A stretch of DNA of 64,000 nucleotides from Molossus alvarezi (taxonomy: Eukaryota; Chordata; Mammalia; Chiroptera; Molossidae). A program made the translations under genes and the position numbers. The DNA lies in the NCBI GenBank assembly GCA_037176705.1, contig CM073897.1:40141488-40205487 (forward strand), read 5' to 3'. Shown piece by piece: positions 11,605 to 20,835 of this stretch (positions are counted from its first letter, which is position 1; the number at the start of each line of letters is the position of its first letter). The notes beneath the pieces were generated by a model. That model made no database searches and had not been told where the DNA came from. It saw only the letters and a list, made by a program, of their open reading frames with translations.

Positions 11605-12481
11605 TTACAGCAGTCCTTTTAACATTTCTTGCAGTTCTGGTTTGGTGCTAATGTACTCCCTCAGCCTTTTTTTTGTTTTGTGTGGGAAGCTCTTTATTTG
11701 ACCTTCTATTTTGAATGATAGCCTTGCTGTGTAGAGTAGTCTTGGATTCAGATCCTTGTTTTTCATGACCTTGATTACCTCATGCCATTCCCTTCTGGCC
11801 TGTAGTGTTTCTGTTGAGAAGTCAGTTGAGAGCCTTATAGAGTTTCCTTTGTAGGTAACCTGTTGCTTCTCTCTTGCTGCTTTTAAGATTCTCTCTTTGT
11901 CTTTAATTTTTGGCACTTTGATTACTATGTGTCTTGGTGTGGGCCTGTTTGAGTTCTACTTACTTGGGGCTCTCTGTGCTTCTTGAACTTGAATGCCTTT
12001 TTCCTTCAGCAAATTAGGAAAGTTTTCTGTCACTATTTCTTCAAATATATTCTCTAACCCTTGCTCATTTTTTTCTTCTTTGCGGACTCCTATGATGCGA
12101 ATGTTATTACATTTCCAGTTGTCCCACAGTTCTCTTAAGCTGTTTTTCTGTTTCTTAATTATTTTTTCTACCCTATCTTCTAATTCACTGATCCAGTCTT
12201 CAGCTTCCTCTACTCTGCCATTAGCTTTTCGAATGTGTTTTTTATTTCTGATATGTCATTCTTCATTTCTTCTTGGTGGTTTTTAATTTCCAGTTGGTTG
12301 ATTTTCAACATTTCTATGTCTTTACTCATGGTGCTCATGTCCTTACACATGCCGTTGAGCTTCCTAACATCATGGCTCTAAATTCTAGTTCTGTTAACTT
12401 GCTTAACTGCACCTCATTTATCTCATCTTCGGTAGAGGTGTCTTGTTCTTTCATTTGGCTTCTGTTTCTGTGTTTCACCAT
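11605..12481 (-). pseudogene. ORF1: L1-A ORF1p, broken
   Basis: RNA-binding chaperone of L1. The start is the ATG complement at 12479-12481, opening MVKHRNRSQMKEQ, followed by a Glu/Leu-rich coiled-coil segment ('DEINEVQLSKLTELEFRAMM') and then a frameshift around 12350-12370. The last 103 codons (11605-11916) are open and carry 'DKERILKAAREKQQ', 'SIRLSTDFS' and 'ETLQARREWHEV', closely matching the HAL1 ORF1p C-terminus. It ends 'EMLKGLL' plus TAA. Confidence 0.88.
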
Positions 12482-13129
12482 TTTGTCTATCACAGTGGGC
12501 ATTGGAGCCAGCCAAATTTTCCCTGTGGGTGTTTTTGTTCTGCTGTTTGTGTCTCCCTCTCCTGGGTTTGAATGAAGCAGGGAGGACCCACGTTAAACAC
12601 CACTGTCAAGTCTTACTCTCCTGGGTAGAGTTGCTAGCCCAGGAAATGGTAGTTATCCTCTAGCCTTAATAGTAGTCACCTGAAGACACTTGGTTTCTGA
12701 GTTGCCTGAAAAACTCTGTCAGGTGCTCAGTGTAAGAGGAGTTCCCAAGGTTGGGGCAGATGCTGGTTGATAATGGGCCCCAATTAGCATTTCAATGGCT
12801 ACCTGGTGGGGTTGAATCTTCGAGGGATGGGCCGCCGCCTCTCCCCAGGGCTCTGGGAAGGAGTAAGATGACCACAGTCCTGCATGGCCGCACTCAGAGA
12901 TGACCACAGTCCTGCGTGGCTGCACTCAGCAAAAGCTCTGAGCACCCTCTACATCCCAAGTGTCCCCACACAGCTCCAGTCCAGTCTGCCCTCCCTGTGC
13001 CAGAGCCCAAGTTGAGTGGCTGCTACAAATTTAGCCTCTGTCCCGGCTCTGCACTGTGGAGCCGCTTGAGACTTTAACCAGAGGGTGTTTCTCCCAGCTA
13101 AGGTCATCACTCCCGGCCTAGGCTGCCAC

Positions 13130-13552
13130 AGCTCCCAGCTGAGGGCGTAGCTCCTATCCGATGGCGCAGCTCCCAGCAGAGGTTGCAGGTCCCGGCCAAG
13201 GCCGCTGCAGCTCCCAGCCGAGGCTGCAGGTCCCAGCTGAGGCCACAGGTCCCAGCCGAGGCCGCCGCAGGTCCCATCCAAGGGCGTAGCTCCTAGCTCT
13301 GGGCGCGGCTCTCAACTGAGGCTGCAGGTCCCAGTCGAGGCCGTTGCAGCTCCCAGCCAAGGGTGCAGCACACAGCCGAGGCCGCAGGTCTCAGCCAAGG
13401 CCTCTGAAGCTCCTAGCCGAGGGCGCAGCTCCCAGCCGAGGCTGATGCAGCTCCCAGCCAAGGGCGCAGGTCCCAGACAAGGCCGCCGCAGGTCCCAGAC
13501 AAGGCCGCCACAGCTCCCAGCCAAGGCTGCTGCAGCTCCCAGCCCAGGCCGC
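13130..13552 (-). repeat. L1-A 5'UTR tandem array, about 21 units of 19/22 bases
   Basis: The plus strand shows head-to-tail units of the form AGCTCCCAGCCGAGGGCGC (19 bases) and AGGTCCCAGACAAGGCCGCCGC (22 bases). Long and short units tend to alternate in a 19-19-22 order, giving a period near 60. The array is very GC-rich and lies inside the L1 5'UTR, where the promoter should be. It creates GC-rich open frames on both strands that encode repetitive Trp/Gly/Leu- or Pro/Ala-rich peptides and are not genes. Confidence 0.9.
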
Positions 13553-13733
13553 AGCACACCGTGGGCTCCAGGCCCCCTCTCGCGTCTTCGCAAGCCTACC
13601 AGGATTGAGTCAGTGTCCCTGGTTATGTGGTCCTCCAAGCTGGTTTTCAGTTGCCTTTTCCTGACAGTTTGTCTTTATTTTTGTTGTAATCCCACTTTGG
13701 TCCTGGGAGATGGTTGTGTAGCTTCCATTCAAT

Positions 13734-13746
13734 CCGCCACCATTTT
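13734..13746 (-). promoter_or_regulatory. YY1-like site at the L1-A 5' end
   Basis: 'ccgccaccatttt' on plus reads AAAATGGTGGCGG on minus, close to the YY1 core AANATGGCGGC that positions transcription start in mammalian L1s. The same motif opens L1-B and, in weakened form, L1-C. Confidence 0.6.
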
Positions 13747-13752
13747 CAGTCT

Positions 13753-13953
13753 TATTTTTAATTTTTTTTTAGAGAAAGAGGAAGGGATTGAGAGACAGAA
13801 ACATCTATGTGAGAGAGAAACATCAATCAGTGGCCTCCTGCACGACCCCTACTGGGGATTGAGCTACAATCCGGGCATTTGCCCTGACTGGGAATTGAAC
13901 TGGGACCTCTCAGTCCACAGGACAACACAATCTACAGAGCCATACTGGCCAGG
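13753..13953 (-). mobile_element. Ves SINE, inverted, at the L1-A 5' end
   Basis: Poly(T), then 'tagagaaagaggaaggg', 'gagagaaacatcaatcagtg', 'ccctactggggattgagc', 'ctgactgggaattgaact' (B-box complement) and 'catactggccagg' (head complement). Inserted directly beside the L1 5' end. Confidence 0.88.
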
Positions 13954-14228
13954 TTATTGTTTTTATTTTTATTTTTTAAATTTATTTTTATTATTATTAT
14001 TTTTTAATCCTCACTTGATGGTATTTTTCCATTTATTTTCATACAGAGTGAGAAGGAGACATAGAGAGTAACATTGACGTGAGAGAGACACATCGATTGG
14101 TTGCCTCCCATACTACTTTGCCCAGGGCCAGGGACAGAACCACAACCAAGGTACATGCCCTTCATCAGAATCAATCCCATGACTCTAGGGTCTGCATGCT
14201 GATGCTCAACCGCTGAACCAGCCAGGGC
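13954..14228 (-). mobile_element. Ves SINE, inverted (type B tail), adjacent to the previous one
   Basis: T/A-rich tail, then 'aatcctcacttgatggta', 'tgagagagacacatcgattg', 'gcccagggccagggacagaa', 'aatcaatcccatgactc' and 'gctgaaccagccagggct'. An approximate duplication 'ttattgtttttattttta' (13954) and 'ttatttttattttta' (14230) flanks it. With its neighbour it makes a back-to-back SINE pair. Confidence 0.88.
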
Positions 14229-16119
14229 TATTATTTTTATTTTTAATAATAATATTAGTAATAGCAAAACATCATCATTGCTTATCTATCTTCCTTGTAT
14301 TAGGTGATAGTTAATCTTACTTAAGTCAGCTAACTTGCCTCAAGTTACTTAAATGTTTAACCTAAACCATGATGCAAACAGTTCCAGCTTATTGGTAGGA
14401 AATATATATATTTCAAAGGAGTAATGATAAAGTAAGATGAATAAATAAATTAGAGTAAAATAAAATATAGATATGTAAGCAACACTTGGGATATCATAGA
14501 TGATGGCATAATTAACTTTCCCTAATGGGAGAATAAAGGGAGACCCAAACTATAGCTATCACATTCATACTTAAGCTATGGATCTATTGCCTTTTAATTG
14601 TACATTAGATATAGTTTTAAAATAATCCTTTTTTTCCTGATGTCATTTCATATGCAGTCAGCCAAATATGAAGTGTTTTTTAGTTGAGTTATTAATTTAA
14701 ATAATTTCTTTTTCTAATGGACTAAAGAAAGATTTAAACATTTTATATTGTTTTCTTCTTGAATTTTTTATTTTTGACAATTCTCATTATAAATGTTGGG
14801 AAAGAATGGAATTTAGAATACTGATCATTTATTTTTCTCATTTGCTGGCACTAGTCTAAATTTACCTTATTAATTCAGTTTATTTATTATACCAAACTAC
14901 ATGTAGTAATTATCCAGAGGTTTTATAAAAGAATATAATAATGTGGACAAAAGATGATCTAACCGTAAGTAGCATTTTATAGCAAAGTGATCAAATTAAA
15001 TTCTTAGGAAACTGAAAATAATTCAGTGGCAGAGCTGCTACATGAAAAAATGTATGGTTTATTTCTCATTGTATAAGGACAGTTTCCTAAATTATAATGT
15101 TAATTTAACCCTGTAATATAGTTATTCCACTCTATAAATGTATTATTAGTTTGACTGATTTGGTTAATTTCTTTGTCTTAACTTTGCATGCTTAAAGTTG
15201 CATTTAACTTTCATGGTAAACTCTTCCCATAGAATACTTAGAGCAATAAGGCAGAAGTGCCCAAAGTAAATCAGAAATATTGGGAACTAATTTTCTAGAA
15301 GGGCTATCAATACACCTTAAGCACTGTGGAATTCCTGCAATGTCTATACTAGAAAGAGTACAATGTCACTGCACTTTGTAATTAGAAGGACTGAGGAACA
15401 CTTCCTGTTTCCCATGATCTTAGTTAACTCATATTTGCAAGTATTTATTGAATGCTTCATTTATAACAATCAGTTTTCTGAAAATTATGAAGACTATAAA
15501 TGTGCAAGGAAGTGTATATCTCTTTTTCAAGATGTTTTAAATGCAAATAAATAAAAAAGAAACATCTCTTGGGCAGTGGTAGACAACAGAGAACAATATA
15601 TAATCTGGTGTTAGAGTTTGATGTTAAATATGATTCTGATTGGTGAAACCCTGGTAGAGTGCAAGAGGTGGGGCTGACTTCGGAGAGTCGGACGGTAGAG
15701 ATGGTATAGCATGTAGGTAGGCATATGTAAGAGAAAGTGTCCTCCAAAATGTGTCATAGAATGAACAGAAGCAAGAAGTCAAGAAATATGGGGCAGATAC
15801 CAATATTCTAAGGGGACTTCCGTTTTATAGCACAAGTTTTGTTTTAGGATATGTTGAATGAGACTTAATTCATTATTGATTTCTTTGAAAACCACCAACA
15901 ATACTTTGCCCAGAAAATGTCACTCACATCACCAATTGATCCACAAGATTTATAGCTCCTGGAGCTTGGGGTCTATGGAGATATCCTGTTTCTGCTCTCT
16001 CATAACTTCAAACATACTATGGCCACATAAAGGACATTCAGCAAAAATTCACCTAACAAAATGGAAATGATCATGGTTGTTTACACATTGTCTGCAAAGT
16101 TAAGTGTGTAAAATTTTAT
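14229..16119. other. AT-rich unique stretch, no gene seen
   Basis: Very AT-rich with no recognisable repeat heads. Short frames (e.g. 15363-15554, 15457-15747) have no domain features. A run around 15590-15700 is slightly more GC-rich but unassigned. Confidence 0.55.
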
Positions 16120-16295
16120 TAAGCTAGGGGATAGAGGAGGTAGAAGAGGATAAAGGGGGGAATAAATGGTGATGGAAGTAGACTTGTCTTGAGGTGGTAA
16201 ACACACAATATACTATACGATGATGTGCTATAGAATTGTACACCTGAAACCTATATAATTTTATTAACCAGTGTCACAATAAATTCAATTTAAAA
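16120..16295 (+). repeat. L1 3' end, truncated (older laurasiatherian type)
   Basis: 'gaattgtacacctgaaacct', 'ttttattaaccagtgtcac' and 'aataaattcaattt' match, in the opposite orientation, the 3' end of the L1 at 19303. Only the last roughly 170 bases are present, typical of 5' truncation. Confidence 0.8.
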
Positions 16296-16420
16296 AATTC
16301 CTAGTCTTCCCCTACAATAGCGTTTGTGAGAGTTAATCACTCTTAATAGTGACTATACTCTTAGGCATTTATTTTTGCATACATAAATTTATATTCTCAA
16401 TCTTTTTTAATCCATAGGGG

Positions 16421-16463
16421 TTTTTTGTTTGTTTGTTTGTTTGATTGATTGATTGATTGATTT
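16421..16463. repeat. (GTTT)n/(GATT)n microsatellite
   Basis: Four GTTT units pass into five GATT units. It adjoins the 3' end of the old L1 fragment at 16480 and could derive from its A-rich tail. Confidence 0.85.
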
Positions 16464-16479
16464 ATAAAATGTTGCATTT

Positions 16480-16805
16480 CATTTTTTCAACAAACTTTGT
16501 TGAGGCATCGTTTATATATCACATAATTCACTCATTTCAAGAGTACAATTCAATGATCTTTAGTACATTTTTGTTTACTGTTTTAAATGTGCAACTATCA
16601 CCACATGAGTTTTAGAACATTTTCATCACTCAGCAAGATCCCTCATACACATCTACTGTCTATCCCCCTCCCCATAGCCCTTTCCCAGGGCAAATACTAT
16701 CTACTTGCTGTCATTAGAGCTTGCCTTTCTGGACATTTCATATAAATAGTATCATAAACTATGTGGTCTCTTGTGTCTACTTCCATTTAGGGCAATACAT
16801 TTATT
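16480..16805 (-). repeat. Old L1M-type 3' fragment
   Basis: Reverse-strand L1 3'UTR layout: 'tttgttgaggcatcgttta', 'gagtacaattcaatgatc', 'gtgcaactatcaccac', 'tccccctccccatagccc', 'atataaatagtatcataaa'. Heavily diverged and non-coding. Confidence 0.75.
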
Positions 16806-17204
16806 TTTAGAAAGTGCAGAAAAATGTTTATGGATGCGTATGTTTTATATGAAAATAACCCCTCACAAGTAATAAAACACAAAGAAGTTTTAAGTACTGC
16901 TAGTGTTAGGGAAAAAAGCAATTCTCATCCATTGAGAACCTGTGGAAGGTGTCTAACTTTTTTGACATTCCATTCCTCCCCTGAGTGGCAGGATGAAGAA
17001 AGGATGCATGTTTCTTAGTTGGAAGGCATCCCAGATCCTTCAAATGTTCCTAAATAAGAGGCATATCGCATTTGGGAATTTCATATGAGACATTTTTCCT
17101 TTTTGTTTATTGGACGTCCTTTACAAAGCAAATTTCCTAGGAGGCATAATTGATCATTTTCTGCATTTCTTCCCATCATCAAATCTACCAGCCTCCTTGT
17201 GTAG

Positions 17205-17465
17205 AGGAATTGAGTATGGTGTTAAGAGCTAAAGGCGTGTGCCCAACGGTCCAAGTTCAAATCTCAACTCTGCCACTTGCTAATTATGGGACTTGGGGGA
17301 AGTGACCCACTCGGTGTCTGAGTTTCTTCTTCTGTAAAATGAGGATGCTACTAAGACCTGTCTCATGGGGTTGTTGAGAGGACTGAATAAATTGAGGTGA
17401 ATGGATATTCTTAAAACAGTCCTGGCATGAAGTAACTGAATGAATCTTATGTATCTTCTGTTCCA
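17205..17465 (-). repeat. MIR SINE, old copy
   Basis: 'gttcaaatctcaactctgcc', 'acttgctaattatggg', 'ttcttcttctgtaaaatgag' and 'ctcatggggttgttgagag' form a clear inverted MIR. Confidence 0.85.
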
Positions 17466-19287
17466 TGTCATCTACCTTCATTTCTACTATAAGAAATGCC
17501 CAGGCCAGCCAACCCATCCCTGGGCTCCACTGTTATACCCATCCTTCTTCCAAAGGATTTTGCTTTGGTAATTTTCTCATCTTTCCCCTCTTTATTCCTC
17601 TGCTTTACTCCACCAGATTACCCCACTGACTTCCACCTCCAGTGTTGCCTCTCTGGTTCACAACACCATGTGCACTGCTCATAATGGACACTGTTGCTTA
17701 ACAGTCTTCTGATCAGTCACCCTGCGTCAACCCTTACAGCACACTGTCACTCAGCCCCCTGAGTATTTACACATATTCGTATTTTTAAAACATGAACAAG
17801 AATTAATTTTTTCCTGCTCAAAAGTCATGTTTTGTTGTAGTGGGGAATTTGAATGCTGTATGTGATGGGTGCTGTAAGACTTCTAGTCAAAAACAGCCCT
17901 TCCCACCGCCATCTCCTAAAGCCCGACGGTCCCCTTCCCAGGTCCAGCGCTGCCTCCTAGTTTGGGAGACAGTCCTGACCGAGACAGGCAATCTTCCTAG
18001 GGCCCCCTTTCACCCACAGATGGTGTCTGGGATGAGCCGTACTGTCGTTAGTCCTGTACGCCGCCTATGGCCACACTTCCTCAGTGGGCTCTGGGACCCT
18101 GGCACTTACCCTCTGACCTACGCTTTTCCCAACTTGCTGCTGTGTTTGCCGAGGGTATGTGGGTCAGCCTTTTGCTGCTACCTGTTTTAGTCACAAGGAC
18201 CCTCTGACCACTAACTTACTGGATTTGGGTACTCATTATATGCTTACATTTGTCATTTTTCCTTCCAAACGGTTAGACTGGGCCCCCATCCCCCTATGGT
18301 TTATCTAGGTTCCCGTTGGAGGCCGCATGGAGCACTGAACACTGCCATTAACCTCACTCTGAATAGCTTCTTCCCCATCAGAGGTTCCTGCTGACATGAC
18401 TGACCTGCCAGATTAGAACTCTTGGATATTGTCGGGGTGGGATGCTTATGCCCCTCAGTGCTGATGCATGTGAATGGCCAAGTTCCATGCAGTAGATTTT
18501 ACTTATTTCTCTACAAGAGCAAGGAATGGGTTCATTCCGTCTCCCAGTCCTGTCTGAAAGCACTCCTACATGATAAACTGACCACAAGAGCCTCCGTCCA
18601 CCATCCCATGCCCACCAGGGCCGCCACACATAGTACAGGAATTCAAATGGAGGCCCATATAGCATATGTCTGTGTGTGTAGAGATTATAAATCAAGTGGA
18701 AAATTGTTTAATAAAATCTAACCTCCAACCTTGAAAAATATACCTTCAAGATAATAAAATTAAAATATGTGTAAAGCTATGTTTTTTAATATGACTAAAA
18801 ATTGATAAAATATTAGAGATAAATGAGTTTAATTTTTATTGCATGTCTGGATGTTCTATTGATGAGCATAAAATAAAGGCAGTCATAATTTTAAAAAATT
18901 GTATTAAGCTAAATAGTTTATTTGTTTCCAAATATCTGCTTATATCTGGAACGATATGTCTTTGGTGGGTTTGGGCTGTTGGTAGTTTTATGCTTTATTG
19001 AAAGCATTTAACTATATTTCAGCAAGATAAACATAAAGAAGGTTAAAAGGAGTAGTCTTTTAGATAGCTAGGTAGCAAGTGTTTGACAGTATAAATTGAA
19101 TCTGTTCCTTATCTTATAAAGGCAGAAAACACTGAGAATGAGTGAAGAAAATTGGACTTCTAAAATGATGAAATATTCAATAACTCTACTGGAACAAAAT
19201 CTCTTTTTTTCATAACTCGATTTCTAACCAAATTTATGTTGTTTGGAAAAAAAGAACAAAAACCACTGTATAGAAAACACTTAGGTC
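17466..19287. other. Unique stretch with a GC-richer block; no assigned gene
   Basis: Bases 17830-18665 are more GC- and CpG-rich than their surroundings and hold a 116-codon open frame (17840-18190, +). That frame ends in a hydrophobic Leu/Cys/Phe-rich tail and resembles no family I know. 'aataaaa' at 18711 lies 46 bases after the block. The rest is AT-rich with no repeat landmarks. It could be part of an old retrocopy or simply unique DNA. Confidence 0.4.
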
Positions 19288-19288
19288 T

Positions 19289-19302
19289 CCTATTTCTTTT
19301 TA
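19289..19302. repeat. Target-site copy 1 of 3 ('cctatttcttttta')
   Basis: The same 14 bases recur at 20563-20576 and 26859-26872. This copy is the left duplication of the twin-primed L1. Confidence 0.9.
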
Positions 19303-20562
19303 TTTCATTTCTTTTTTCTTATTTACTTATTTTTTAAACTTATTTTTTTTTTAATTACTGAATTTATTGGGGTGACATTGGTTAATAAAATGATGTAGGT
19401 TTCAGGTGTACAATTCTATAAACTATCATCTGTATATTGTATTGTGTGTTCACCAGCCCAAGTCAAGTCTCCTGCCATCACCATTTATCTCCCTTTACCC
19501 TCTTCTGCATCCCCCAACCCCCTTTTCCTTCAGTAATCAACAAACTGTTGTTTGTGTCTATGAGATTTTTTTTTTTTCTTTATCCCTTCAGCTTCTTTCA
19601 CCCAGCCTCCCAACAACCTCCCCTCTAACAGTTATCAGCATGTTTTCTGTATCTATGGGTTTGTTTCTACTTTGTTTGTTAGTTTATTTTGTTCATTAGA
19701 TTACACATATAAGTGAAATCATGTGGTACTTCTCTTTCTCTGACTGGCTTATTTCAGTTAGCATAATGAAATCAGGTCCCTCCATGCAGTCACAAAGGGT
19801 AAGATTCCCTTCTTCTTTACAGCTGAGTAGTATTCCATTGTGTAATGTACCACAGCTTTTTTATCTACGCATCTAGTGATGGATACTTGGGTTGCTTCCA
19901 AATATTGGCTATTGTAAATAACACTGCAATGATCATAGAGGTATATACATTCTTTTGAATTAGTGTTTTGGGTTTCTTCCAATGTATTCCCAGAAGTGGA
20001 ATTGCTGGGTCATAGGGCAATTCCATTTTTAGTTTTGTGAAGTAACTCCATTGTGCTTTCCACAATGGCTGCACTAATATGCATTCCCATCAGTGATTCA
20101 TGAAGGTTCCTTTTCCTGGCCAAAACTTGCTTGTTGATTTATTGATGATAGCCATCTGACAGGTATGAGGTGATATCTCCTTGTGGTTTTAATATACATT
20201 ATTCTTAAAACCATAAAACTCCTAGAAGAAAATATAGGCAGTAAAATATTGGATATTTCTCATGGCAGTATTTCTCCTGGGGCAAGGGAAATAAAAGATA
20301 AACAAATGACACTATATCAAACTAAAATGTTTTTGCACAGCAAAGGAAACTATCAACAAAATGAAAAGACAACCCACTGAATGGGAGAACATCTGATAAG
20401 AGGTGAATGTTCAGAATTTATAAGGAATTTATAAATCTCAACACCAAAGACAAAAAAAAACAAGAAAAAAATCCAATTAAAAACTGGGTGAAGAATCTGA
20501 ATAAACACTTCTCCAAAAAGAACATGCAGATGGCCAATAGACATATGAAAAGATGCTCATGT
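19303..20562 (-). mobile_element. LINE-1: Older L1 3' end with 5' inversion (twin priming)
   Basis: From 19303 to about 20200 this is minus-strand L1: A-rich tail, 3'UTR ('gaatttattggggtgacatt' on plus), then the ORF2 C-terminus (19865-20074 carries 'MELPYDPAIPLLGIHWKKP'). At about 20200 the strand flips: 20201-20562 is plus-strand ORF2 from 'LLEENIGSKILDI' to 'ANRHMKRC'. The inverted piece lies just upstream of the 3' piece in the L1 map, so this is a classic twin-primed inversion. A perfect 14-base duplication brackets it (19289-19302 and 20563-20576). Confidence 0.9.
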
Positions 20563-20576
20563 CCTATTTCTTTTTA
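20563..20576. repeat. Target-site copy 2 of 3 ('cctatttcttttta')
   Basis: Right duplication of the twin-primed L1 and, at the same time, left duplication of L1-B. Confidence 0.9.
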
Positions 20577-20835
20577 TTTTATTATTTTTAACTTTAAAAT
20601 TTTTTTTATTAATTAATTTTTGTTACAGATGTTTCTCCTTTTCCCCCCACTGATTCCCCCTCCACCTCACTTCCTGCCCTTTCCCCAGTTTGTTGTACAT
20701 GTCCACTGTTCATGCTTACATGCATTTAAGTTCTGTGGTTTATCTCTCCCCCACCACCCCGCTCTTCTGGGGATTGTCAGTCTGTACACCACGTCCATGT
20801 CTCTGGGACTATTCCATTCCTCAGACTGTTATGTT

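Larger units (their letters stand above)
7482..13752 (-). mobile_element. LINE-1: L1-A: full-length, degenerate L1 retrotransposon
   Basis: Read on the minus strand the order is: 5'UTR (13752-12482) starting with an AAAATGGTGGCGG-type site, ORF1 (12481-11605), a 45-base spacer, ORF2 (11559-7743), a G-rich 3'UTR and an A-rich tail (poly(T) at 7482). At about 6.27 kb it matches a full-length mammalian L1. Both ORFs are broken by several stops and frameshifts, so it is dead. The flanking duplication is unclear (possibly 'ttattttt') because a Ves SINE landed at the 5' end. Confidence 0.93.

Noticed and set aside
13130..13552. CRISPR-like array of short regular repeats
   Set aside because: Units are contiguous and diverged, with no unique spacers, in a mammalian L1 promoter.
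12949..13638. Overlapping minus-strand frames encoding repetitive Gly/Leu/Trp-Asp-Leu peptides
   Set aside because: They are translations of the L1-A 5'UTR tandem array. Frames shift between units of 19 and 22 bases and no start or domain context supports a gene.
13445..14071. 208-codon plus-strand frame
   Set aside because: It runs across the L1-A 5'UTR and two inverted Ves SINEs; chance open frame through three mobile elements.
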